Assembly: GCA_045119035.1 (NCBI GenBank)
Contig: JBGVCU010000008.1
Location: forward strand, 1 to 35,136
Source: CAYVQA01 sp045119035
GTDB lineage: Bacteria > Bacillota_I > Bacilli_A > ML615J-28 > CAG-313
DNA: 35,136 bases
Reading direction: 5' to 3'
In this document: piece after piece, positions 8,095 through 16,008 of the stretch
Layout: every line of letters starts with the position of its first letter
How positions within the stretch are numbered: the first letter of the stretch is position 1
Notes under the pieces: generated by a model
The model's input: the letters and a program-made list of their open reading frames with translations, nothing else
Told to the model about the DNA's origin: nothing
The model's database searches: none
Position numbers and translations under genes: made by a program

Positions 8095-8164
8095 AAATTT
8101 AATTTTAGAAACGTAAATTTGTCAATAATAGTTTAATTTTCATCTAATAATAAAGGAGGATTTT

Positions 8165-8353
8165 ATGATTTCACTTATAATAGGTATTGTGCTATTGCTT
8201 TGTTTGGTAGGTTATTTCATTTGGTTCTACAGCGGATTTTATTCTTTTAGGGGATTTTCGTGGCTGCTTATTATAGTTATCATTCCTTTTGTTTTATTTA
8301 TTGTCGGTGCCTTTTTAATCGTCGTAGGCTTAACAACACTTTTTGCTTGGTAA
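8165..8353 (+). CDS. Small two-helix membrane protein A1
   Basis: This 62-residue protein is almost entirely hydrophobic, with two membrane helices (about 2-20 and 32-58) joined by an aromatic loop (YSGFYSFRGFSW). An excellent AAAGGAGG precedes the ATG. It is the first of three tiny membrane genes in a row behind one promoter. A similar trio lies at 14959-15528. The function is unknown; small paired membrane peptides of this sort may be subunits of a membrane complex or toxin-like peptides, but nothing in the sequence decides this. Confidence 0.7.
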   Translation: MISLIIGIVLLLCLVGYFIWFYSGFYSFRGFSWLLIIVIIPFVLFIVGAFLIVVGLTTLFAW

Positions 8354-8368
8354 CTTGGAGGTAATTAT

Positions 8369-8521
8369 ATGGTTTTATTCATCTCAGGAATTGTTGTAAT
8401 TCTCCTTAGCTTATGTGCATTAATATGGGGAATTATAAAGGCTGATTATTATACATGGATGCCAATGTCCATTATTGGATTATTAGGTGGAATTATAATA
8501 TTCATTTTATCATTCTTTTAG
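8369..8521 (+). CDS. Small two-helix membrane protein A2
   Basis: This is a 50-residue hydrophobic protein (begins MVLFISGIVVILLSLCALIW) with a short polar loop (KADYYTW) between two helices. TTGGAGG lies 5 bases before the ATG. It begins 15 bases after A1 and ends one codon-scale step before the A3 ribosome binding site, so the three are translated together. It is too short for most gene finders. It resembles B2 (15152) in size and layout rather than in clear sequence identity. Confidence 0.65.
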   Translation: MVLFISGIVVILLSLCALIWGIIKADYYTWMPMSIIGLLGGIIIFILSFF

Positions 8522-8529
8522 GAGGACTT

Positions 8530-8718
8530 ATGGGAATACTTTTAATCGCGCTAGGCATAATTATTGCAATTGCTATTTTTTATATGGTAATCAAAGTTAT
8601 TGGTGGTCCTTGGTCTGTTGGTTTTAGTGTTGAACTAATATTTCATTGGTTGTTTTATCTTTTTCTTCAAATCATACTGCCAGCAGGACTGATAATATAT
8701 GGTATATTTTTATTATAG
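8530..8718 (+). CDS. Small two-helix membrane protein A3
   Basis: This 62-residue membrane protein has helices near 1-24 and 38-61. The loop (GGPWSVGFSVE) resembles the loop of B1 at 14959 (FVGFTSFGGK). The ATG at 8530 follows TAGGAGG by 5 bases; an earlier frame-open codon at 8455 lies inside A2 and has no ribosome binding site. It is the third gene of the trio. Confidence 0.65.
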   Translation: MGILLIALGIIIAIAIFYMVIKVIGGPWSVGFSVELIFHWLFYLFLQIILPAGLIIYGIFLL

Positions 8719-8776
8719 CATTTCAGATAAGCATTTTGATTCACATTTTAAGTTTAGTTTGTTAGGATAATGAATT

Positions 8777-9214
8777 ATGACAAAAGCAGGAGAAAACGAA
8801 TCATCATTCAAATCAAAGATGGGGCAAGACGAAAACAATAATGACAATATACGCCATAAGCTTGTTTTTGGTGCCAAAAAAAAGGCGAATATTTCTGTTG
8901 ATGGCCATTTTATACATAATAACAAATTGTATTTATTAGAAATAGATTCTGGGAATGAATCAAAACTTCTTGCTGGACAATATGTCTTGTTATATTTATT
9001 ATATGATGAAAATCCATATAAGGATTTTTCTAAAGAAGATTGCGTTTTTTTGATAATTCATTATTTCAAAGACTATAATCCAATAAGAACGGAAAAAACT
9101 TTAAAATTGTTAAAAAGCAAATTGAATATCTCTATGGATTTTATTGCTTTACATCAAGATAAGATTAATAATTGGGAAGATTTGTTGGGTAAAATTGATA
9201 ATAATATCAAGTAG
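8777..9214 (+). CDS. Hypothetical protein, possible PD-(D/E)XK-like fold
   Basis: This is a 145-residue soluble protein of unknown family. The centre reads VDGHF, then about ten residues later YLLEIDSGNESKLLAGQY. The order Asp, Glu-x-Asp, Lys, Gln resembles the core of PD-(D/E)XK nucleases (Asp ... Glu-x-Lys ... Gln) but the Lys is not in its standard place, so this is only a suggestion. AGGA stands about 10 bases before the ATG, and a TAA lies in frame just upstream. It follows the small membrane trio by 58 bases and ends at the start of an IS graveyard, so it may have lost a 3' neighbour. Confidence 0.55.
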   Translation: MTKAGENESSFKSKMGQDENNNDNIRHKLVFGAKKKANISVDGHFIHNNKLYLLEIDSGNESKLLAGQYVLLYLLYDENPYKDFSKEDCVFLIIHYFKDYNPIRTEKTLKLLKSKLNISMDFIALHQDKINNWEDLLGKIDNNIK

Positions 9215-9670
9215 GTGGTTTGTAATTTCAATAATACAATTCAAATTAAAATTTTATATACAACATATATTAAGGAAACAGTTTTAACAATGGGCGTTTT
9301 ATAGTTTTGCTTGTGGGAAACATGTGTTGTAGACAAATTGCTCAAAACACCAAATTCCCCCAATTGAGGCGATTTATATAAATCATTGTTAAAGTCAAAT
9401 ATAAAGCTACCAAAAAATCTAAATTTAATTTAATCAATAACTATAACTTAGTTTAGTTGGCACTTTTTAAATAATGGTGTTTTTGAGAAAAAACCCGTTT
9501 AATTAGTGGTGGTTAAATAACCTTTTTTTAAAAAGGTGGTCAAAAAACAAAGTGATCCAATTTAATTTGGTCCTTTAAAGTAGTTAATGGTTAAAGTAAT
9601 TAAACCTATAAATTTGTTGTTGGTTATTTTACCTTTAAAGATTTTAATGGTCTTTAAAGACGTCAAAAAA
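9215..9670. other. Non-coding stretch without recognisable gene
   Basis: I find no open frame with a ribosome binding site and no homology I can recognise on either strand. Short words (GTGGTTAAATAACC, TTTAAAG, GGTCxTTTAAAG) recur, giving a low-complexity look. It is probably decayed mobile DNA between the 8777 gene and the IS3 relic. Confidence 0.4.
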
Positions 9671-9714
9671 GAACCTGTTCGTTAAAAACGGACATATTAA
9701 AAAAAGACACTATT

Positions 9715-9752
9715 AAGAGTTAACTCCCTAAATTAATGCGGAGTTAACTCTT
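9715..9752. terminator. Terminator hairpin at the 3' end of the IS3 transposase
   Basis: A perfect 13-base stem (9715-9727 with 9740-9752) has T-rich sequence on both outer sides. The decayed transposase frame ends inside it at 9733-9735. Confidence 0.6.
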
Positions 9753-10654
9753 TTATTTTTTCTTGTAATCAATCATTGTTGTAATATTCAATAAAATTTT
9801 CTATTGTCTCATCTATATCTTTTACTTTAAAATTTTTAATTAAATATATACATTCAGATTTAAGTGTGCTAAAAAATGATTCAATAGGAACATTATCAAC
9901 ACTTGACCCTTTAGCAGATATAGATTGTATTATATTATTTTGCCTAAGTAAATTAATATAAGCTATATTTGTAAAATGCCATCCTTGATCTGAATGTAAT
10001 ATTAAATTTTGTCTGTGTTCAAATGGTACTTTATTGATTGCTTTTTGTACAGTTTCTAACACTAATTGTAAATTTATAAATTTAGACATCGTATAAGCTA
10101 TTATAGATTTATCGTACATATCCTTAATTGTACATAGATATTTAACTCCATCTGTGGCAAAAATATAGGAAATGTCGATAGACCATTTACTATTTGAAAA
10201 AATGTGGTAAAATTACGTTGTAGAAGATTTGGTATCTGATGGTGTGGTAACTTCGAATACCTATGAGTCTTCTTACGTGTTATTGATTGAATTGCATTCA
10301 ATCTCAAATATCGATATACGGCGAAGTTGGTAACTATTATGTCGTATATCTTTTTTATTTGCATTCTAATTTGACGTATTCCTCAAGTTTTATTCTTTTT
10401 ATGCATTTTTACTACTAGTTCATTAGTAGATTCATTAAAAGCCTTATTTTCAGGTCTACCTAACTTAATCCAATCATAATACCCACTCTTTGAACATTCT
10501 AATACTTTACAAAGTGTATTAACTGAATATTTATCTGTTAACATATCAATTACTTCGTATTTTTGTTTGGCTGTTGGCTTGATAGGTAACCCAGGGATTT
10601 GTTTATATCTTCTAACATCCTAACTCTTTCAATTAGTTCTTCTAAAGGTTTTTA
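9733..10654 (-). pseudogene. IS3-family transposase (orfA end plus orfB), frameshifted
   Basis: At the 5' side a scrap of the orfA leucine-zipper end (KPLEELIERVRMLE, 10613-10654) changes frame into orfB. The orfB frame reads KYEVIDML, SGYYDW, then a TGA at 10383-10385 in NKTxGIRQI, then RYLRLNAIQS and QRNF. A frameshift in a run of six T (around 10200) moves it to KWSIDISYIFATDGVKYL, which holds the first DDE Asp. The rest continues with HSDQGWHFT (second Asp) and DNVPIESFFSTLKSE (final Glu), through another TGA at 9769-9771 (YYNNDxLQEKIKELTP) to TAA at 9733. That last TGA stands where relatives usually have Arg, which fits a CGA-to-TGA nonsense change. The gene is dead. Confidence 0.7.
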
Positions 10655-10670
10655 TAAATGTTAAAATAAA

Positions 10671-10727
10671 AGTACACAATTGTGTTCATATAAGAATCCC
10701 AAATTCTTATCAACACAAATGAGTACT
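10671..10727 (+). terminator. Long hairpin with T run ahead of IS21 relic
   Basis: Outer arms 10671-10686 and 10712-10727 pair at 13 of 16 positions, and an inner ATAAGAAT/ATTCTTAT stem extends the fold. A T run follows (10727-10733). It would stop transcription entering from the left before the promoter of the next transposase (TATAAT at 10736-10741). Confidence 0.5.
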
Positions 10728-10765
10728 TTTTTTGGTATAATAATTATAGAAAGGAAATAATTATT

Positions 10766-11198
10766 ATGAAAGGTATTGTTTTAGAAAATATATCAACAAT
10801 CAATGATTTATCTATGTTTTGTAAGGATTACAAGGAAAGATTAATTAAGATATATATTTCAAAGTTAGCAAGAGAATTAAATAAAGATAGAAAAACAATA
10901 AAAAAATATTTAGAAGGCTATAATCCAAAAGCTACAAGAGAAAAAGTAAAATATTTAGATGAATATAAAGATTATATAATAGAAGTATTATCTGATTAAT
11001 ATAAAAGTTTTGATTGTGTTGATCGTTTATTTAAATATTTGAAACGAGAAAAAGTTATTACATGTAGTAGAGTTGCTTTTAATCGTTATATCAGAGAAGA
11101 TGAAGAATTAGATTCATTATTTAAAAGAAAAAAAGATAATTCTTTTACAAAAAGATTTGAAACTATGCCTGGTGAACAAGTTCAATTTGATATGTAAG
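10766..11198 (+). pseudogene. IS21-family IstA transposase fragment
   Basis: The start is normal: AAAGGA at 10750-10755 and ATG at 10766. Residues 30-50 form an IstA helix-turn-helix (SKLARELNKDRKTIKKYLEG). A TAA at 10997-10999 interrupts it after 77 residues, but the frame continues with the family's middle part (YKSFDCVDRLFKYLKREKV and ETMPGEQVQFD). The frame then meets TAA exactly where the first catalytic Asp region begins. The DDE core and the IstB ATPase gene are absent. Confidence 0.7.
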
Positions 11199-11213
11199 AA
11201 AACATTAAATTAA

Positions 11214-11612
11214 TTAATCAATAGTAAAAATAGACTCTAAAGAAAATGAACAAATTTTAAGTGCAAAAGAACAAGTTTCGTGCGAAGTATTACCGCAATT
11301 TTTACAATAATATTTTGGAATTTTTATTTTGAATTCGTATTTCCATATCATATCTGTATTATTGTAAATAGTACGCTGATTATAACCATTTGAACTTAAT
11401 TTGTTTGATGTACAAATAGGACAACTATAAATTTTTCGATTTAGTGTGGTTTTTACAAAAATAGTATCTTTTACGATTTCCTCTTTATAATCTATGGAAT
11501 TAAAAATATTTTTATTTAAAATAGAATGTTTTGCGATATAATAAGAGTACGTCCTTTGGTAATCATAGCCTGACAGCAATATTATACCATAAGGAGTTTT
11601 TTTATAAAGCAA
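11214..11612 (-). pseudogene. ISL3-family transposase N-terminal fragment
   Basis: The frame shows the ISL3 zinc-binding region: CPIC, SNGYNQRTI, then YYCKNCGNTSHETC. Normal ISL3 transposases run past 400 residues; here the frame stops after 132 codons at TAA 11214, adjoining the end of the IS21 relic. The true start is uncertain; the first codon is TTG at 11612 without a convincing ribosome binding site. It is a truncated relic. Confidence 0.65.
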
Positions 11613-11773
11613 CCTTTTAAATAATAAAGTTATAAATATGGTATCACTTTAATTTTTTAAAGAAGTTTAAATTACTTTAATATTTTAAATATCTAGAAAT
11701 TATCGACGTTTTTTTTCTTTTTAGGCATAAAATCTTGAAAAATGTAGTAGATGTCCAAATCGTTAACATTCTT

Positions 11774-11790
11774 AAAGTCACACATCAATT
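11774..11790 (-). repeat. Solitary IS481-like end
   Basis: AAAGTCACACATCAATT matches 16 of 17 bases at 8009-8025, the right end of the IS481-like element. No transposase lies beside it, so it is a relic or scar. It stands just upstream of the WYL regulator promoter. Confidence 0.5.
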
Positions 11791-11831
11791 TTTGACACAG
11801 CAAAATAAATAATCAAATTTATGCAAATACT

Positions 11832-11860
11832 TTGATAAAAAAACATAAAAATTATACAAT
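11832..11860 (+). promoter_or_regulatory. Promoter of the WYL regulator gene
   Basis: TTGATA (11832-11837), a 17-base spacer and TACAAT (11855-11860) point at the gene starting at 11883. This overlaps any start codon at 11832 and supports the later start. Confidence 0.5.
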
Positions 11861-11882
11861 ATTTATTATAAGGAGTGATATT

Positions 11883-12839
11883 TTGTCTAGAACGTCAAAT
11901 TGCATTAGAATGTTACAACTTTTAAATACCGGTAGAACAATAAAAATATCTGAACTTGCGGATATTTTAGAAACAACTCCAAGAAATATCATCGAATATA
12001 GAAAAGAATTAGAATGTGCCGGATACTATATTGATGCTATACCAGGTAAATATGGTGGGTATAAATTAAATAGAAATGTTCTTTTTCCGTCACTTAATTT
12101 AACGTTAGAAGATAAAAATGCATTAATCGATGTATTTAATTATAGCATGTCAAAAAAAGATTTTATTAACAAAAATGGTTTTTTAGAGACAATGTCGAAA
12201 CTGTTTTCTTCATTATTAATTACAAATGTAAAAGAATATAAGATTCAAAATGAAGAAAAGATACCTTCGTTAATTAATGAATCATTAATTCAAAGGAATT
12301 ATTTTCTTATACAAAAGGCAATCAAAGAAAAAAAGGTAATAGCAATTGAATATAGATGGTTAAAAAAACCTATTTCAATTGAATATGTACATCCGTATCA
12401 GTTATTTTTGTATGATAATGAATGGAGATTTTTTTGTTGGAATGAAAATTATAATGAAGATGAAGATCCTATTTTCTATTTAAAATTATCCAGAATTCAA
12501 TCAATAAAATTTACATCTAAAACATTTAAGGTTTACAAATATTTTAAATTTGAAGATTATGTTAAAAAGAATGTATTTACAACCCATGGTGAAATGTTTC
12601 AATTGAAGTTGAAAGCCAAAGGAATAAGAGGAAAATTGTTTAAAGAAAAACAATATGGATATAATCAAGTATGTAAAGATTTAGAAAATGGAGATGTAGA
12701 AGTAACTTGTGAAATGCAGAAAAACCCTTCTACGTATAATACGTTACTTGGATTTGGTGACTTGGTTGAAGTATTAGAACCAGAATGGTTAAGGATTAAG
12801 TTAAAAGAATTAGCATTAACTATAATAAAAAAATATTAA
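11883..12839 (+). CDS. WYL-domain transcriptional regulator
   Basis: This 318-residue DNA-binding protein starts at TTG 11883, with AAGGAGTG ideally placed just upstream. Residues 1-60 form a winged helix-turn-helix (IRMLQLLNTGRTIKISELADILETTPRNIIEYRKEL). Residues about 140-225 form the WYL domain (VIAIEYRWLKKPISIEYVHPYQLFLYDNEWRFFCWNE), a ligand-sensing fold thought to bind nucleic acid or nucleotides. The C-terminal WCX-like extension follows. WYL regulators often control defence or DNA-damage genes; here the Sel1-HEPN gene lies 42 bases downstream, a likely target. The family call is firm; the target is inference. Confidence 0.88.
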   Translation: MSRTSNCIRMLQLLNTGRTIKISELADILETTPRNIIEYRKELECAGYYIDAIPGKYGGYKLNRNVLFPSLNLTLEDKNALIDVFNYSMSKKDFINKNGFLETMSKLFSSLLITNVKEYKIQNEEKIPSLINESLIQRNYFLIQKAIKEKKVIAIEYRWLKKPISIEYVHPYQLFLYDNEWRFFCWNENYNEDEDPIFYLKLSRIQSIKFTSKTFKVYKYFKFEDYVKKNVFTTHGEMFQLKLKAKGIRGKLFKEKQYGYNQVCKDLENGDVEVTCEMQKNPSTYNTLLGFGDLVEVLEPEWLRIKLKELALTIIKKY

Positions 12840-12881
12840 AATAGATAATAGAAACAGTTTAGTTTACGCATGGAGGTATTT

Positions 12882-14789
12882 ATGAATGACTATAAGATTT
12901 TTAATGATTTTTTAAAACAGCAAATTGTCAAAAATGAAGTAATTCATTATAATACATGTTTAAAAAATGCTCTTCAAGACATACCAGAAGCCCAATTTAA
13001 ATTAGGTTTGTGTTATCAAAATGGTAATGGTGTAGAAAAGGATGAAGTAAAAGCTTATAATTGGTTTTTAAAATCCGCATTACATAATTATGGTGATGCA
13101 CTAAATGCTGTTGGTAATTGTTATAGATTTGGTAGAGGGGTAAAAATTGATATAAATACAGCTATAGAATGGTATTTAAAAGCAATCAAACAAAATAATG
13201 TTCATGCTATGAATAATTTAGGTTCTTGCTATAGGGATTTAGATTGTTTGGATAATCATTTTGATTTAGCGTTTGAATGGTATATGAAGGCTGCTGGATT
13301 TGGATATGAGTATGCGTTAAATAATGTTGGTTCATGTTATAGATATGGACGCGGTGTTGAAATAGATTATATAAAAGCTATTGAATGGTACAAAAAGGCT
13401 GCTGAATTTGGAAATGTTTATTCTTATAATAATTTGGGTTCATGTTATAGCAAATTAGGAAATTATGCTGAAGCTGTTAAATGGTATCAACTTGCAGCAG
13501 ACAATAATAATAGTTATGCTTTAAATAACTTAGCTTTGCTATATTGGAATGGACTAGGTGTCGAATCAGATAAAAATAAAGCTAAAAATTTGTTTATAAA
13601 AGCGATTGAAAATGGTAATGAATATGCATATAGTAATTTAGGTAAATTATATTTAGAAGAAGAAGATTACGGAAATGCTTTAAAATATTTATTATTAGCT
13701 GAAGAAGCTAAGGATTGTCCGATTGATAATGCATATTATTTAGGGTTGATGTATCATAATGGACATGGATGTCCAAGAAATTTACCATTAGCAAAAAAAT
13801 ATTATGATCTTTCAGTTTCAAGAGGTTATTCATGTACGTACTCTATAGAAATGATTGAAAGAGATATGGAAATAGATAAGTATTTTTGCCAAGGTAAACA
13901 ACTTGGTAAATTACAATATAATTATGAAGGTAATAAATTAAATGATTTTGCAAGAAAATATGCTAGAGAAATGCTTTCAAAAAGTAATTCCAAGGGTATT
14001 AGAAACTTTGCAGATTATTTAGTAAAAAATAAAATATTTGGTGTTGAAAGAAAAAACGCAATTCTTTCAGATATAAAAAATGAATATAAAGAAATTTGGG
14101 ACTGTCTTGAATCTAAATCAAAGTCATCTATAGTAACAGGAATTTATATTTATAGTACACTAGTTGAACTAGGAATTGATGAATATAAAGATATGGATTT
14201 TTCGCCCGTGATCAATGAATTAGCTAAATCTTTTGAAATTATATTAAAAAATTTTTTTGTAAAAGGGTACCTAAAATATCTTAAAAATAATAATTTGAAT
14301 TATAAAGATTTTATTTATAAAATAGAAAAAAACAAAAATATAAAAAATATTTTTGAAAATGATGATTATAATACTTTTGTTGAAAATGTTAGATTTTCGT
14401 TAGGTGAAGTTTATTATATAATTACAAACGGGCAAAAAACGAATTTTGTAAATGGATATGAAATTGATAAAGATAGTGCTAAAGGTTATAAAACACGAAA
14501 ATCCTTATTAACTGGAGAATTCGTTAATAAAAATATTATTAGTTATTTCAATGAAATATTATTAGAAGATAAATTTTCTTCCGGAAATAAATACTATGAA
14601 ATAGCAAATTATTTACTTGACTTTGCAAATGATATTAAAACTATTAGAGAAAAGAGAAACATTGGTTCTCATATTAGCAGTTTAACAATTGATGAAGCTG
14701 AGGTTTGTGCTGATTTCTTAATTAAAGTTAAAAAAATAATGTATAATTTTTTATTAAATATAAAACCTGAATATAGAAGTGGATATTAA
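12882..14789 (+). CDS. Sel1-repeat protein with C-terminal HEPN-like domain
   Basis: The protein has 635 residues. From about 35 to 330 there are eight or so Sel1-type repeats of about 36 residues (ALNNVGSCYRYGRGVEIDYIKAIEWYKKAA), a helical scaffold for protein binding. Residues 330-430 are helical linker. The last 200 residues end in KRNIGSH, giving Arg592-Asn593-x3-His597, the Rx4-6H signature of HEPN ribonucleases, inside a helical region (YEIANYLLDFANDIKTIREK before it, DEAEVCADFLIKVKKIMYNFLL after it). HEPN proteins often cut RNA in phage defence or toxin systems. The ATG at 12882 has GGAGG 5 bases upstream; an ATG at 12870 overlaps that site. It follows a WYL regulator. The HEPN assignment is by motif only. 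Confidence 0.75.
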   Translation: MNDYKIFNDFLKQQIVKNEVIHYNTCLKNALQDIPEAQFKLGLCYQNGNGVEKDEVKAYNWFLKSALHNYGDALNAVGNCYRFGRGVKIDINTAIEWYLKAIKQNNVHAMNNLGSCYRDLDCLDNHFDLAFEWYMKAAGFGYEYALNNVGSCYRYGRGVEIDYIKAIEWYKKAAEFGNVYSYNNLGSCYSKLGNYAEAVKWYQLAADNNNSYALNNLALLYWNGLGVESDKNKAKNLFIKAIENGNEYAYSNLGKLYLEEEDYGNALKYLLLAEEAKDCPIDNAYYLGLMYHNGHGCPRNLPLAKKYYDLSVSRGYSCTYSIEMIERDMEIDKYFCQGKQLGKLQYNYEGNKLNDFARKYAREMLSKSNSKGIRNFADYLVKNKIFGVERKNAILSDIKNEYKEIWDCLESKSKSSIVTGIYIYSTLVELGIDEYKDMDFSPVINELAKSFEIILKNFFVKGYLKYLKNNNLNYKDFIYKIEKNKNIKNIFENDDYNTFVENVRFSLGEVYYIITNGQKTNFVNGYEIDKDSAKGYKTRKSLLTGEFVNKNIISYFNEILLEDKFSSGNKYYEIANYLLDFANDIKTIREKRNIGSHISSLTIDEAEVCADFLIKVKKIMYNFLLNIKPEYRSGY

Positions 14790-14958
14790 TAAATCTTTAA
14801 TATCAGTTATGGGATAGTATTAATTATAATATTAATTTTAACATTTTATATATTATGCTAGATTGATATAAGTGAAAATTTATTTTTTAATGTTTTATTA
14901 AAAAATAGCATTAGTTATAAATTGTGTAAATTATAGTGTATAAGAAAGGAGTTTACGG

Positions 14959-15138
14959 ATGGTTTTGATTTTTGGATATATAATAATTTTCATCGGAATT
15001 ATTATGCTTATTACTGAAATATATCGTATTTTTAAATTTGTTGGTTTTACTTCATTTGGTGGCAAATTTATATATAATTTGATTTTTGGATTACTAACAC
15101 TTGCTTTAATTGTTGTTGGTATTCTACTTGTTTTATAG
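14959..15138 (+). CDS. Small two-helix membrane protein B1
   Basis: This 59-residue hydrophobic protein begins MVLIFGYIIIFIGIIMLI. Helices at about 2-20 and 36-58 flank the loop FKFVGFTSFGGK, which resembles the A3 loop. AAAGGAG lies 7 bases before the ATG. It is the first of the second trio, 170 bases after the HEPN gene, and may or may not share its transcript. It is shorter than usual gene-calling cutoffs. Confidence 0.65.
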   Translation: MVLIFGYIIIFIGIIMLITEIYRIFKFVGFTSFGGKFIYNLIFGLLTLALIVVGILLVL

Positions 15139-15151
15139 GGGTGCTTGGTAT

Positions 15152-15334
15152 ATGATTGAAGGATCTTTAATTATAATTGGTATTGGAATATTGACTTTAA
15201 TTTTTGGTTTTATTCTTTATTTTATAGAGTTGACAGGACGTTCTAAAATATTGCTTGTTATTGGGACATTTATTTTAGTTACTGGAATTACTCTTTTAAT
15301 TCTAGCAAAGGCAGGTATTTTTAAATGTTTATAG
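15152..15334 (+). CDS. Small two-helix membrane protein B2
   Basis: This 60-residue protein has two membrane helices (5-25 and 33-54) and a polar link (ELTGRSK). The ATG at 15152 is preceded by TAGGGGTG, which overlaps the B1 stop. An open start at 15110 lies inside B1 and is unlikely. Its end overlaps the start of B3 by 10 bases. The layout matches A2. Confidence 0.65.
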   Translation: MIEGSLIIIGIGILTLIFGFILYFIELTGRSKILLVIGTFILVTGITLLILAKAGIFKCL

Positions 15335-15528
15335 CTGGTATTGTTTTACTTATAATTGCTGGTTTAATTTTATTAGTTTTTTTGGGATGTGTTATTAAGT
15401 TTGTATCGTACGGAGGAAATATTTTTAGGATAAGAGCTTGGTCAGCAATTTTGGTTTATATTCCTATCTTAATAGTTTTCTTAGTATGCCTTATTTTTGG
15501 TTTATTAATGGTTAGAGGATATATTTAA
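15325..15528 (+). CDS. Small two-helix membrane protein B3
   Basis: This 67-residue hydrophobic protein has helices at about 2-25 and 40-63 with a loop that ends FRIRAW. It starts within the last codons of B2 with GCAGG as a weak site, so it depends on coupled translation. The start GIVLL and a two-helix plan recall A1. Its function is unknown. Confidence 0.65.
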   Translation: MFIAGIVLLIIAGLILLVFLGCVIKFVSYGGNIFRIRAWSAILVYIPILIVFLVCLIFGLLMVRGYI

Positions 15529-15624
15529 AAATTTGATATTTAGTATTAATCTATGTCAAGGTTGATATATAAGTTAAAAAAAATAAACGTAGTATAAATT
15601 CAATTGTTTGACTAAATAAAATTT

Positions 15625-15672
15625 GTTGAGATTTCTAAAAAACTATATGTTTTGTTTTGGGCTAAAATAAAA
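15625..15672 (+). repeat. Imperfect direct repeat, copy 1
   Basis: Both copies share GTTG, TTTCTAAAAAAC, CTAAAATAAAA and the spacing between them, about 80% identity overall. Copy 2 is at 15797-15846. Confidence 0.5.
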
Positions 15673-15734
15673 GTGAGTCTGTATAAAATTTAGGGATAAT
15701 TTTAAAAATAATTAAAGAAAAATTACTCTAAAAT

Positions 15735-15785
15735 AACCTGTGTGTTAAAATCGGACAAGCTAAAAAAACACTTTTAAGAGTGACT
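15735..15785. repeat. IS3-like end relic
   Basis: The segment shares AACCTGT, GTTAAAA, CGGACA, a run of A, and TTAAGAGT with 9671-9726 in the same order and spacing. That copy lies just outside the IS3 transposase relic, so this one is probably the end of a related element whose body is lost. Confidence 0.5.
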
Positions 15786-15796
15786 ATATATTATCT

Positions 15797-15846
15797 GTTG
15801 GGGTTTCTAAAAAACCTATAGATTTAGTTACGGTCTAAAATAAAAA
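15797..15846 (+). repeat. Imperfect direct repeat, copy 2
   Basis: This is the partner of 15625-15672; it lies on the other side of the IS3-like end relic. Confidence 0.5.
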
Positions 15847-15929
15847 AGCGAAAAAGAGATAAGCCTAAATAGAAAATTTTAGTGTTTTGAAAAAAAATAT
15901 AGAAATTTTTGAGGTGAAAAATGAATAAT

Positions 15930-15958
15930 AGCGAACACAGGATCTTCCTGTGGTCGCT
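15930..15958 (+). terminator. Terminator hairpin with strong T run
   Basis: The arms AGCGA-ACACAGGA and TCCTGTG-GTCGCT pair almost fully with a tiny loop and are followed by nine T. It is G+C richer than its surroundings and reads as a rho-independent terminator on the plus strand. It lies just beyond the 3' end of the ISNCY relic. Confidence 0.7.
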
Positions 15959-16008
15959 TTTTTTTTGCTTCCTTTGATATAATTATATTACGTTATATTT
16001 ATGGAAAG

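Larger units (their letters stand above)
9671..10654 (-). mobile_element. IS3-family element remnant
   Basis: The remnant spans a likely IS end at 9671-9726 and the transposase remains. The end segment contains TGTTCGTT and AACGGACA as a short inverted repeat and recurs in diverged form at 15735-15785. The 5' half of the transposase region is missing, so the left end of the element is gone. Confidence 0.55.
15529..15929. other. Non-coding stretch with internal repeat and IS end relic
   Basis: No gene is visible. It contains a 48-49-base imperfect direct repeat (15625-15672 and 15797-15846) and, between the copies, a segment (15735-15785) similar to the IS3 end at 9671-9726. It looks like the footprint of a lost insertion. 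Confidence 0.45.

Noticed and set aside
10182..10210. Programmed frameshift in the IS3 orfB gene
   Set aside because: The shift lies in the middle of orfB, not at the usual orfA/orfB junction, and the gene has other defects, so simple decay is more likely.
15625..15846. CRISPR-like array
   Set aside because: There are only two imperfect copies, separated by over 120 bases that contain an IS relic, with no cas genes.
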